Positions 21,001 through 24,064 of a DNA stretch of 64,000 nt are shown piece by piece. This DNA is from Saccharopolyspora phatthalungensis (lineage in GTDB: Bacteria > Actinomycetota > Actinomycetes > Mycobacteriales > Pseudonocardiaceae): positions 2,046,001 through 2,110,000 of the forward strand of contig NZ_JACHIW010000002.1 of the NCBI RefSeq assembly GCF_014203395.1, written 5' to 3'. Position 1 is the stretch's first letter. Each line of letters opens with the position of its first letter. The notes beneath the pieces are model-generated. The model did no database searches. It was not told the DNA's origin and worked only from the letters and a program-made list of their open reading frames with translations. The translations under genes were made by a program, and so were the position numbers.

Positions 21001-22037
21001 TCGCCCCGCACCGCCAGGCCCGCCAGGTTCCCGACGCCTGAACCCACCGCTTCGGACAGCCCGGCGGTGAAGGAGAACGGGTTCCACTGCGCTCCCTGGC
21101 CGCTGATCGCGCCGTACCCGGCCTCGCCGAGCATTTCGGTCAGGCCCTCTTCCAGGGATTCGCCCAGGCCATGGCCGAAGCGGGCCACCCACATCGCCCG
21201 CACCGACATACCCGTGTAATCCTCTAGGTTCTTGGAGACCACATCGGCGAATTTCGCCATCGAGGCCACCGGGTACTGCTCCGCATGCTCCTCGGCCACC
21301 TGCCGCGCCGCCGTCTCCAGCAGCTTGGCATCGACCTCATCACCCAGACCCCGCACCAAAACCTTGGTGATCGCGTTGCCGACCACATTGCCCAGCGCCG
21401 ACAAGGGCGCCGCCAGCAGCCCGCTGAACGAGCCGACCCCCACCGCCATTTCCGACATCGCGGCATCCCACTTATCGCGCGTTCCCAGCGCGAACTGCAA
21501 ACCCTGTGCCCCAGCATCCATGACCACTTGCAGCCCGACGCCCACGATCTGACCCATCGCCAAATGCATGAACAACTGACCCCACCACCGCGACAACAAA
21601 AACCGCATTACCGCAAACCGCGCCGCCAGCCACGCCATACTCGCCCCAGCAGTAGGGCCCGCCATCGCCACCGCCCAAGCGATCTCCGCCAAAAGCAGCA
21701 GCAGGCCCCCCACTGTCACAAACTTCAAATACTGCACCTGCAACGCCAGATTCCGCACAAACTGCGCCAATTCCCGCAACCCCGCGCCACCGGATTCCAG
21801 CATTGGACCAAACGCCTCCAACCGCTGCGCGAACCGGTCCGCCGCCTTCCCCGAAAACTCACCCCGCACCCGCCCCACCACATCCCCCACCACCGGACCC
21901 AACGTCTCCACCGTCGCCGCATCCGACTCCAACCGCTCCGCCACCGCGAACAACGCATCCTCATCCGCATCCGTCATGTCCTCGCCGGTCAATACCTGAA
22001 AAAGCCGCCTCACCTCCTCCGGCACCAGTAAGGACAC
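1..22037 (-). CDS. Giant WXG100-like/CpnT-like protein with about 54 HTH-like repeats, C-terminus beyond window
   Basis: At least 7,345 codons on the minus strand, still open at the left edge. I confirmed the frame by translation at about 0.1, 2.4, 6.2, 12.8, 18.4 and 21.9 kb. The GTG at 22037 gives MSLLVPEEVRRLF, like starts of CpnT-type N-terminal domains; ATG 21978 is an alternative. Residues 1-320 form a helical domain with a hydrophobic stretch (about 95-180), as in WXG100-like N-termini of type VII-linked polymorphic toxins. Residues 330-970 are a Ser/Gly/Pro/Asp linker. Residues 1250-6530 hold eight arrays of HTH-like repeats (consensus ARRARDAGEPYTG, then LGxKFGKSxxWGRxRLAEI), separated by recurring spacers: a RIVQGTHDVVALARGD block (four copies), a MTWGLDPG motif (seven), a three-helix block with MPGLRERVEVWS (nine) and a GRKRRR-type basic motif (five). 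From residue 6900 on the sequence looks beta-rich. No toxin domain is visible. Export and DNA binding are inferred. Confidence 0.85.
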   Translation of the reverse strand, partial: MSLLVPEEVRRLFQVLTGEDMTDADEDALFAVAERLESDAATVETLGPVVGDVVGRVRGEFSGKAADRFAQRLEAFGPMLESGGAGLRELAQFVRNLALQVQYLKFVTVGGLLLLLAEIAWAVAMAGPTAGASMAWLAARFAVMRFLLSRWWGQLFMHLAMGQIVGVGLQVVMDAGAQGLQFALGTRDKWDAAMSEMAVGVGSFSGLLAAPLSALGNVVGNAITKVLVRGLGDEVDAKLLETAARQVAEEHAEQYPVASMAKFADVVSKNLEDYTGMSVRAMWVARFGHGLGESLEEGLTEMLGEAGYGAISGQGAQWNPFSFTAGLSEAVGSGVGNLAGLAVRGELTPAGRAREAANEEKNSGSTDTGTDTSEELTTDSGSEKGEGSQTSEKPGFSYTHSEKPGSPNGLPDVESGVRAPGAGAIATGQAPGSAGSGVTVPSTLPPAGSGTEKAPLGDASGAPERGDGAVAKENAAGMSPSSGAATPSRSAHNSVPHTGIASPAGGVATPGGGPRDADAGAALGQDANAGVFETPSGVASWREADGAVPGALAGQGRPGTPPPPYSPPQGHDLVSSHSPGLEDAAGVGGSHAASPPPAFSPNADTHHGVPESSGVDSRGDAVGHSSDSVGHSAPVPGTGSPGRDGSPVADDGVTAGHSQGDSTQRGELATRGSSSMDSPGGYRDGSSVSDGGVTAEGSRVGESPAYGGAVGSDHAGVGSSGADGAAAATGNPAVGSGSSGPGGAVGSAGGVTVGDSRVDSPNDHTGTGPSGVDNPNAPLEGAQAAGPATQVPGSVVDKPSTGATDVPGASSDAVMSGTTSTAPGAAPSSDSGATLPGHGSVWGGTAVPAASAGPGSGAGSVAGNADSARVGDGGPQSTVSPGSSVLPESSGAVASGGAVSGAGAGAGAGAGAVRVSVPVDVASGGGVVEFVRGRVGDAGAGPVVLESGDGSSPGVMSSGQASEVARELGRDVVVLMPGRGRRGPRWMRFAADGSRPRPVGGPGRIEAPAGLDALASSSAAVPDGAQVEEQPTSTGVAEWTDADLRREVERAQSVGGPRDVAERIVQGTHDVVALARGDADVSLDDVVALVAARAGDVSVADAVRFARELATRLGSGGTGFGIHAGAGPDPFAGIPGFGEFSDGGQFGGMSGEAADESMTWGLDPGVANWADDGAWWFDPSAIEQSHGAGLDVGMAGLSVSAADSGRGVGETVSGGGRKRRRDDDGAVDEGAARQPAGRDGTAEESHEAEQLREAARVEARRARDEGRPYNGKALGRKFGMSERWGRGRLAEIKEGGASQRPVEDPVQVREAARVEARRARDAGEPYSSTELAAKFGKSGSWARDRLAEVRKEDGASRQINDEVGAGDLEQAREAARVEVRRARDAGEPYSTTELAAKFGKGGSWARDRLAEVTADDAASGQASNEPRQQYEAAWAEARRAHEAGEPYTGAKLGEAFGKSESWGLQRLREIRDESGGIDAHEQLREAGRAEARRARDAGEPYSVGALAQEFGKSQTWALTRLAEIGDGSGPTRQELGEQLRETGREAARRARDAGKPYTGRALGEKFGKGEWWGRQRLAEISDEGGASRRELEEQLREAGRAEARRARDAGEPYESGIALAQQFEKNERWGRQRLAEIRDEGETVNEGWTSGAAGRAEIGRADDPSDAPDGDVADVALSEAVSPVDVIAAERSRLVSELAASVDALRGLLVGAPESFMPGLRERVAVWSGMLGRGGFDGAAVEDLRKRAGDARALVERVQSAAQQFVAVSEAGVRGGNADESAARLGTEGRGLGVRAGAGPDPLAEIPGFGEVPESGQFGGMSAEATDIPMAWGLDPGASELAGDLGTWSFDPVALEREWGVGGSDPSVSGADGDGGAGETLSADAGREPGHVDDDSVDEDAARQSAGRDGTPDRPDDAAQLQEAARAEARRARDAEKPYTGKELGKKFGKSQTWGLRRLQEITNERDASGKRLKASEVVREEAREEARRARDAGEPYTGAALGAKFGKSDWWGLERLREIKGNEGESVAADPDELREEAREEARRARDAGEPYTGAALGAKFGKGEWWGHTRLGEIKDEAGASRQDLDEQVREAGREEFRRAHDAGKPYTAETLAKKFGRGVKWGKARLAEIRAEDGVSRQDLEEQLREAGRAEARRARDAGKPYTAVKLGENFGKSETWGRARLADIKNEDGASRQELDEQLREAGRAEARRARDAGKPYKTRELGAKFGKGERWGRARLAEIANENDVRQRELPEPHRAVDAGEPSASGHASGSRGGHVAGVVAPEAASSADVITAERSRLVSELTVSVDALQGLLAGAPESFMPGLRERVDVWSGTLRWGGFDGAAVEDFRKRVADAQALVERVSDGVRSLFVPAADVPVPEAGVRGGDEGESASAGAAVADSGEFGGMTANSADIQMTWGFDPDAAELMEGLETWSFDTGAFEREWGSGPSMDAAEAVVGSVGESAADASERSRLVAELAASVDALQGLLVGAPESFMPGLRNRVEVWSATLERRGFDDVELGDLGKRVADARALVERVRGEAGSYRVGGQFQGGGLDSVTSDGEHSDSDAVGLALSDEDSDSDSGNGVGETAPIGGSAGRKRGRADESVDEGAERRPAGPDGTAESSDAQRVREAARVEARRGRDAQEPYTGKALGGKFGKSADWGLARLAEIRDAEDVRRKVADQQEKAEARAVARRALEAGTPYSAKELGETFGRGVKWGASRLVEIRSEGALRQHDSVEQEVQEAARAEAQRALGAGRPYSAEQLGKKFGRGVKWGSSRLTEIGSEDSASRRDLVEQELAQVREQARAEARRAREAGQPYSGTELGKKFGRSRTWGKDRLAEIKKDAGASQQALRGAAPGGVPAAVTGGALPVSDSSGVAGWTGSDLRRAVGLAHAVGGPRDVGARIVQGTHDVVALARGDLGVSLDDVVALVAARVGEFGRDEAVRFSRELAARLGSGGTGFGVSAGAGPDPLADLPGFAEGADGSQTGGMAAESADVPMTWGLDPGAVEWGGGRPLWSTDPASIEQSQAAGWDAAGLLEFGADSDRGVGETAAVGDSRKRGHVEDDAVDEGAARRPAKPGGRRTLVGPAEQRESGRAEARRARDAGEPYNGKTLGEKFGKSERWGWSRLAEIKDESDVLQQALDEHELEAAREEARRARDAGMPYTGEELGTKFGKSGVWGRRRLAEIRAEGGASRQDLDEQLRESARVEARRARDAGEPYSGGTLGAKFGKSEKWGSTRLREIRNEPGASVAEPEAPGQLLRESARAEARRARDAGEPYTGGALGRKFGRNERWGSTRLREIRNEPGASVAEPDDVEQMRAAARVEARRARDAGEPYTGGALGAKFGKGEWWGLSRLREIREEDAESQREVADSEQLREAARVEVRRARDTGMPNTAETLANKFGRGLRWGNKRLAEIRDEGDVRSPDSKEQEREAARVEARRARDEGKPYTALVLASKYGRHESWGRARLDEIKVEGGASRKDLEEQLREAAREEARRARVRREPYSGVELGAKFGKSERWGRLRLAEIRGVGDASGSQQGDGAGAVASEAMSAINVVAAERSRLVSELAVSVEALRGLLAGAPEGYMPGLRERVDVWSEMVPRGGFDHVALEDLRKRVNDARALVERVRGELPSQVMPVSEVPADPDPLAGLPEFAEVAEIADRGELGDATDELADIPMTWGFDPTAVELAEEGLSTGSFDPADVARERGSSSGVEEDAADAAVESADVDAAERERLVSELALSVDELGRLLPGAPTGYLPGLRERVEMWSGTLARGELNAVALGDLRKRMDDARALVERVRGEVGSYRVPEVFQGSGPDSATSRLAEINDEDAPDWQELREQARAEARRARDAREPYTGLALGEKFGRGVKWGASRLAEIRDEDALTWRDEREQVREAARAEARRARDAGQSYSGKELGKKFGKGHSWGKDRLAEIKNDAGASQQVLEGPAPGGVPAAVTGGELPVSGLSGVAAWSGSDLRNAMEHAHAVGGPHDVGARIVQGTHDVVALARGDLGVSLDDVVALVAARVGEFGRDEAVRFSRELAARLGSGGTGLGVSAGAGPDPLADLPGSAEVADGGQTAGMTAESADFADIPMTWGFDPDADELAMDLGTWSIEPMVLPEWNFGSDVGESRADAADPAASSADVDAAERSQLVSELTVSVDTLRELLAGAPDGLMPGLRGRIEVWSGTLGRSGFDGAAVEDLRKRVNDARALVERVSRELEPHRLPHQDSDGGVGETALVGGSSGRKRRRANDSVDEGAAHRSAGPGGTGEQSEAQRVQEEAREEARRARDAGKPYSGKELAKKFGKSETWAFARLREIKEEGGADRQDLEEQLREAARVEARRARDAGEPYHSKALGEKFGKSQSWGWMRLSEITEEGEATGPVWDAREREREAARQEARRARDAGNPDSGATLGAKFGKSGAWGLDRLREIRDEGGASRQDLDEQEREAARAEARRAWDAGEPVTGPQLANRFDKSVKWAEARLREVRSEGRVGEPKSQAPTQLRSQARVEARRAQEAGTPYSSTTLAQKFGRSQAWGWARLAEIRDDDAANRQGVIEAARQEARRARDAGKPHTGLELAEQFGMSERWGHTRLTEIRDADGLNRQDVDEQEKEEARAEARRARDAGQPYTATTLGEKYQRGVKWGKARLAEVKDVDGAQPAAGEQEREAARVEARRALDAGERYTGKALGQKFGMSERWGQARLAEIKDDSGATRQYSREQEREAARAEARRARDAGEPYSGATLGVKFGKSHGWGQARLAEIKDDGVVSRQDLDEQEREEARAEARRARDAGKPYSSGALGEKFGRSDSWGWARLAEIKDEGESSRKELDARDREEARAEARRARDAGDPYNARALGERFQRGWKWGATRLAEIGNVGDAAGSGSGSTAAGDLTVDVSGGAATAERSRLVSDLAESVDALRGMLSGAPQGYMPQLRGRVELWTETLRRGGFDGAALGDLRKRVDGARALVERVRGEVGSQFVPPAEAGVRGSADGASVGVTGWTESDLRREIERARSVGAPHAVAMRIVQGTHDVVALARGDAGVSLNDVVALVAAKAGGVGHEDPVRFSRELAARLGTGGTGLAVQAGAGPDPLADLPGFDDGADSGQAASAAAETPDIPMTWGLDPGEAEYAADWSNWTIDSASLDPAAILADDIATWSFNPMSPVWDAAPAGNAADVVMASTAPAAFQVSDASESSGVDSSGRDAAVVEVSDEDSNRDFSEEDNDQAVSSDEDSDRDVAETAPIGESSGRKRGRVADSPDDDTERRPARRRSTATRLADVDRLREEARAEARRADDVDEPYTGETLGRKFGKGSTWGRHRLAEVRGDREVTRSAWRDKELLRAEARAEARRAQDAGRPYTGEILGWKFGKSSTWGKDRLAELNEQIGATRATSRDQEPREEARGETRDEDGFLSRPALLEMQREEARAEARRAWDAGEPYDGKALGEKFGRGEQWGSARLREIRDEGSLSRSALLEQEREREREEARAEARRAWDAGEPYNGKALGEKFGRSEKWGSARLREIREEGVTVSALQKRVQEEARAEARRARDEGRPYSSARLGKEFGKSKDWAAKRLREIQDEGASFSALREREREEARAEARRARDEGRPYSGVELGKKFGKGQSWGLERLGEIRNESAAARPESGAEREEHTRAVGTVVQAGAGSSLGAADSPGVGSSEGVAARGVDGGERTRLVAELWESVASLRRSLVGAPDGYLPGLRERVEYWWATLGRHGLDGVDVPALRKRVSDARALVERLRRDGVVDVSGPRERVPDVGVQADDSDVEPRADAGHSVSDEDSGSSDEDSASSDDESASSDEESGSSDDESSEDSSSDDGAGESDSVGEGPSQRFAGLGGGAERFGDRGLSDVEEESSDDGAGDGDSVSEGPSQTFAGPGGLDDAGPGMPFREWADARAEALRAREAGRPYTATDLGKKFGKGRSWGRMRLAEIEGEGGATTRKHLDDRLSAQARAEARRAGDAGRPYTATDLGKRFGKSRNWGRARLTEIGERGATTRQDLDEQEREAARAEARRAGDAGRPYTATDLGKRFGKSRNWGRARLAEIEGEGGAATWQGLDDRLRADARAEARRARDEGMPYTGMELGRKFGKSRTWGLNRLTEIENEADVAVAEPSGFGDGVRSVGGPELAVSRAYRQDPGAAVESDDAGYSDPEQAALSDFAGGMSDDGAGEGDSVGEGAEQERATVRAEARRPLAEGRPYAAAAPGTERGRGEDRGQANPREQLREAGRAEARRARDAGRPYTGTDLGKKFGKGRDWGRDRLAEIAGDGGAATWQELDDRLREAGRAEALRAREAGRPYTATDLGKKFGKSRFWGRDRLAEIGEDGSTARQDLDEQVRAEARAEARRASEAGRPYTGAVLGERFGRTGDWGRARLAEIEDEGGAPTRHDLDEQEREAARAEVRRAREAGRDHTGESLAEMFGKGKKWGWTRLAEVRREGGTTVRQDQGEQEREAARAEVRRARDAGERLSGESLAEMFGKGKKWGQARVAEVNREPRGPAAGPSRSGGGVPTVAGPSRSGGGVPTVGAGERQRLVSELTASVGSLRRLLVDASASYDPELRARAEWWSDIARQGMSGEVDVRALRNEAQAAAAAIARVRQVRHDAAVREMHGLIEAADLALRELTNRQGAGAVAGLFAAADAALGGPAPEPVRLVMAHQVLRAPGDRAAAEAMRQHLRALGAASANVSAGADAGGGGGGFLPRPSDELSVVDPVREAASFEADDAMERERRDLLARLYRLASSRNDDRSSPGARRKTAPSRLEQTPEDGSAEDARTPTGGGGTQRRLFWPGGTENQADSSDSAQSEESAAWSEPAGRSEPERWSEPSDIPDRDVGDGRGDALAGAVGGKAGGGEPRDVARPRLRLPGYLRRGASLGPARQVSATVGADRVVAAAKDLVPAGEGMDAVEHAVRNEVGSLLGDGREFRVGHAVIRVRAEFDWVGRAVVRGQGGAPSAAAGRDFASGEGTASSFKPHYQQVFFVPAVPGLFGLGMVDVPTGTAVSRGTDRAETLRESVNIALPAKPAPGGDSEYAGATVVQVRVTFHMSLVDNNGDAVGRTAIVGGHDHPGAGPVGVELSVPTGLRPVKHGRAVPVPSELPSSVLEGARVRETVRGHYQGKPVRMKMRPGRLPSIYDQVIAQFGSLGGHARAGLRSFLSQRGIEHHVPRMAVSPQEAAAGRGWVSSEALLPLGTPLTRLLPTRIRRVQMRAVAREVAYLETIEGASVVSAGTEGTTVTSHFGASRHVSGSVSAGPGVDVGMLTVAAGPYVAGGGGSSHDQQFTHASGHHEAAAGNATVVRYRTV
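2330..2407 (-). repeat. 39-bp tandem duplication
   Basis: Two adjacent copies of a 39-bp unit encode the 13-residue repeat PSRSGGGVPTVAG between the last HTH unit and the last three-helix block. Confidence 0.9.
2440..4230 (-). repeat. HTH-like repeat array VIII (about 10 units, one degenerate)
   Basis: The last array before the beta-rich region. Nine clear turns lie near 4140, 3968, 3800, 3634, 3146, 2970, 2806, 2632 and 2466, and a degenerate unit near 3295 keeps the ARRPLAEGRPYA start but loses the KFGKS core. A 250 bp linker (3330-3590) splits the array. Units at 3.80 and 3.97 kb are almost the same. Confidence 0.8.
4440..4585 (-). repeat. Acidic Ser/Asp/Glu tract
   Basis: About 48 residues made almost only of S, D, E, G and A (units such as SGSSDEDSASSDDE and SASSDEESGSSDDE), in frame between arrays VII and VIII. 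The DNA shows a degenerate 21-bp period. Tracts of this kind are common in eukaryotic nuclear proteins as acidic or CK2-type regions; whether that applies here is unknown. Confidence 0.6.
5050..6120 (-). repeat. HTH-like repeat array VII (6 units)
   Basis: Six units with turns near 6026, 5850, 5606, 5426, 5265 and 5095. Linkers are rich in EREREEARAEARRA, which suggests long helical connectors. The two units at 5.4 and 5.6 kb are near-identical in DNA. Confidence 0.85.
6200..6220 (-). other. Basic NLS-like motif GRKRGR (copy 5)
   Basis: Encodes SSGRKRGRVADS in frame, before array VII. A second basic run (ERRPARRRS) follows about 12 residues later, giving a bipartite-like arrangement. A sixth position near 16.37 kb keeps the SVDEDAAR tail but has lost the basic core. 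Confidence 0.45.
7330..9180 (-). repeat. HTH-like repeat array VI (11 units)
   Basis: The longest array: eleven units with turns near 9060, 8895, 8715, 8545, 8380, 8218, 8055, 7885, 7720, 7550 and 7380. Several units depart from the KFGKS core (KYQRG and RFQRG forms near 8055 and 7380; the 8218 unit has EQFGM), which may mark weak or non-functional units. Confidence 0.85.
9232..9252 (-). other. Basic NLS-like motif GRKRRR (copy 4)
   Basis: Encodes SSGRKRRRANDSVDEGAAHR in frame, before array VI. Confidence 0.5.
9831..10014 (-). repeat. 184-bp perfect long repeat, copy A
   Basis: By reading, identical base for base to 13128-13311. It encodes part of the VVALARGD spacer (RELAARLGSGGTG region). 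Perfect identity at third codon positions inside an otherwise diverged repeat family points to recent gene conversion or duplication. Confidence 0.85.
10170..10540 (-). repeat. HTH-like repeat array V (2 units)
   Basis: The shortest array, with turns near 10390 (GRGVKWG) and 10205 (GKGHSWG). It closely resembles the end of array III, and both are followed by the same VPAAVTGGxLPVS linker, so the two neighbourhoods look like copies of one ancestral module. Confidence 0.85.
11410..12750 (-). repeat. HTH-like repeat array IV (8 units)
   Basis: Eight units with turns near 12645, 12475, 12305, 12135, 11955, 11785, 11610 and 11445. Three adjacent units share the linker RLREIRNEPGASVAEP or a close variant, a local tandem amplification. 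The residues after KFG differ from unit to unit (KSE, RNE, KGE, RGL, RHE), as expected if specificity sits there. Confidence 0.85.
12823..12839 (-). other. Basic NLS-like motif SRKRGH (copy 3)
   Basis: Encodes DSRKRGHVEDDAVDEGAARR in frame, before array IV. Confidence 0.45.
13128..13311 (-). repeat. 184-bp perfect long repeat, copy B
   Basis: Partner of the copy at 9831-10014. Similarity continues on both sides at lower identity. Recombination between the two copies would excise about 3.3 kb and, because the distance is a multiple of three, keep the reading frame. Confidence 0.85.
13480..14140 (-). repeat. HTH-like repeat array III (4 units)
   Basis: Four units with turns near 14035, 13870, 13695 and 13515. 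Two of the four have the GRGVKWG variant instead of KSxxWGR, so the presumed recognition helix varies between units. The array is bounded by a basic GRKRGR motif at 14.2 kb and by the VVALARGD spacer at 13.3 kb. Confidence 0.85.
14210..14230 (-). other. Basic NLS-like motif GRKRGR (copy 2)
   Basis: Encodes GRKRGRADESVDEGAER in frame, before array III. It shares the acidic SVDEGA tail with the other copies. Confidence 0.45.
15290..16290 (-). repeat. HTH-like repeat array II (6 units)
   Basis: Six units with turns near 16185, 16010, 15845, 15680, 15505 and 15345. The two units at 15.85 and 16.0 kb share nearly all of their DNA, including the stretch encoding GEPYTGAALGAKFGK. A three-helix spacer block and a Ser/Asp linker flank the array. 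Confidence 0.85.
17110..18290 (-). repeat. HTH-like repeat array I (7 units)
   Basis: The most N-terminal array of the giant protein (residues about 1250-1643). Seven units of 165-185 bp are recognisable by the KFGKS-type turn, near 18195, 18020, 17835, 17665, 17500, 17330 and 17160. Two units near 18.0 kb are almost identical (ELAAKFGKSGSWARDRLAEV), which suggests recent duplication. Confidence 0.85.
18374..18391 (-). other. Basic NLS-like motif GRKRRR (copy 1)
   Basis: Encodes GGRKRRRDDDGAVDEGAARQ in the giant frame, just before array I. The core fits the classical monopartite K-[KR]-x-[KR] nuclear-localisation pattern. Nuclear targeting is inference only; a DNA-contacting or flexible basic patch is also possible. 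Confidence 0.5.
19303..19338 (-). repeat. Hexanucleotide tandem repeat (6 x 6 bp), Ala-Gly
   Basis: Six perfect copies of gcaccc on the plus strand encode an alternating Ala-Gly run in the low-complexity linker. The period is a multiple of three, so copy-number slippage would keep the giant frame open. Confidence 0.9.
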
Positions 22038-22094
22038 GAAAAAACACCCAATCAGATCACGCTTCGGACTTGGCCTAAACGGCCATCGTGCAGG

Positions 22095-22130
22095 TATTAT
22101 GAGGCAGCCGAGCCCGTGCACCGAACCGTT
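22095..22130 (-). promoter_or_regulatory. Possible promoter of the giant gene
   Basis: On the minus strand a CATAAT element lies about 18 nt after TTCGGT and about 65 nt before the chosen GTG start. The spacing suits a sigma-70-type promoter, but the -35 element is weak. Confidence 0.25.
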
Positions 22131-22875
22131 CACCCCGCCCCGACAGCGATCATGCGCGTTCAGCCGCCAAAAGCGGGAAATTCGGGCAACACACGGACCT
22201 CTCGCTCCCCGAGACCGAACGCACCCAGGACGCCGACCTCAGGGCGGACGCGACCCCGATTTTCCCAGGTCGCCGAAAACTCGCGCCCGGCAACGTATTC
22301 GGTCCGAGTTCATTCCGACACGTCCCGTCACCCCGCGCGCCGTCATCCGCCGCCTGACCATCCGATTGACCCGAGAACATCCACATTGCGGCTTTCGCCG
22401 TCTGCCCGTCGCCACCGTCCACAACAGAGCCTCGACCACCCGCCGGCACGACCGTGCACCGAGTTTTGGCACCGTACGGGCCTACTTGGCGCTGCACCGG
22501 GTGTTCGCCGCGCGTCCGCCTCCTTGGCACTTGCACTAAAGGGCCAGCTTCGATGCTCGAACTGACTACCTTCCATGGCTCTCGCGATGACGCTCCTACG
22601 CTGCGCCCATGCGGATGGATTCATTGCTGCTTTCAGCCCCGCTGGGGATCACCTTGAGACCGCCCCCTGCCCATTGTCCGCCACACCTGCCTCTCGCGGC
22701 GTGACGGCCCGGACCGAAATTGAATCTTGTCTATCGTGCCGGTCGGTAATCCTCGTCAATTGCTCGGGTAATCGGCGCCTTGTTTTCGCAGGCGTTGATC
22801 GGCTGCGGCATCCGCAGCATTCCGTGAACCAACGAACCCAAAGGCCCGCTGGAGGACGAAAGTAGCAGGTCTCCC
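22131..22875. other. 745 bp without a convincing gene
   Basis: Open frames exist on both strands, but their translations lack recognisable domains and have unbalanced Arg/Pro-rich composition. I see no coding signal I can support and no RNA gene. It separates the giant gene from the polyketide synthase remnant and may be decayed sequence. Confidence 0.5.
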
Positions 22876-23829
22876 CCTCGATGCTTCCGACATCTGCTGA
22901 CCGGTACCTCCGCCGCCGTCGCGTCGGGCAGGCTCGCCTACTTCTACGGTTCGGAAGGCCCGGCGATCACGGTCGACACGGCCCAGTCATCCTCATTGGT
23001 GGCACTGCATCTGGCCTGCCGGTCGTTGCGAGCACGCGAATGCACGGTGGCGTTGGCCGGGGGTGTCTCGGTGCTGTCCACCCCCGGTGTGTTCGTGGAA
23101 TTCAGCAGGCAGCGGGCGCCGGCGCCGGATGGGCGCTGCAAGGCGTTCTCCGCGACCGCAGACGGGACAGCCTGGGCCGAGGGCGCCGGTGTCCTCGTTT
23201 GGAGCGGCTCTCCGATGCGGTGCGCGGTGGGCACCGCGTCATGGCCGTGATTCGTTCCTCGGCGGTCAATCAGGACGGCGCGAGCAACGGACTTACCGTG
23301 CCCAATGGTTCGGCGCGGGAACGCATGTTCCGCCAAGCGCTTTCGGCAGCTCGGCTGGGCCGGCGGACGTGGACATGGTCGAGGCCCACGGCACCGGCAC
23401 CCGGGTCGGCGACCTCGTCGAGGCGCCGAGCGGCTGGAGCGGGCGAGGATGGCGCCGACCGGAATCGTCCTGCTCGACACCTACCTGCCCACCAGCGACG
23501 AGATCGCGGCGATCCTGCCCGAGCTCATCGGGGACATGTTCGAGCCGCCAGACGGAATCGCCCACCTCGAACAGCTCCGGCTCACCGCGATGGGACGGTA
23601 TTTCCGGATGTTCGGCGACTGGAACCCGAATCCGGTTTCCGCGCCGAAGCTGTTCGTGCGGCCGGGCGACCCGCTTCGCGAACACCATCGAGAAGTCGCC
23701 TGGCGGGCCGGGTGGCCGCTGCCCCACCATTCGGCGGATGTTGGCGGGAACCACTTCACGATGATGAGCGAGGGGGCCGCGACGACGGCCGAGGCGATTT
23801 CGCGATGGATCGACGCGCTCCGGCATTGA
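22876..23829 (+). pseudogene. Type I PKS remnant: KSQ loading-domain fragment fused to thioesterase fragment
   Basis: From about 22885 one frame reads [20 protein letters not shown] and then [20 protein letters not shown], a ketosynthase active-site region with Gln in place of Cys, the hallmark of decarboxylating KSQ loading domains. Around 23195 the match moves to a second frame ([17 protein letters not shown]) and near 23350 to a third ([12 protein letters not shown]). From about 23430 a fourth segment ([20 protein letters not shown] to [18 protein letters not shown], stop at 23829) matches the end of a modular PKS terminal thioesterase. Everything between KS and TE is missing, so this looks like a polyketide assembly line collapsed by deletion and then frameshifted. 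It cannot make product. Confidence 0.85.
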
Positions 23830-24064
23830 AACGTCCTAATGTCCGCTGGGCGGAATGGGAATTTCGGTCCGATCGGTGCAACAGCCCCCGCTGTCTGCTT
23901 TATTCGCGATGCTCTATTCGCGCGGCGTGGGACGACTGCGGCGTGCGGCGACTTCCGTTATCGGTGAGGTGATTTCAGATTCTCGGTTTTCCGGCGACGC
24001 TTCTGGGGAAATGCCGATTTCGCCACTTTTGAAACGATTCTTTAGGCGTCGAGAAGTCCGCGCG

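Noticed and set aside
22150..22536. A 128-codon minus-strand gene between the giant gene and the PKS remnant
   Set aside because: No domain, no ribosome site, and equally long frames on the other strand; I could not support any coding strand.
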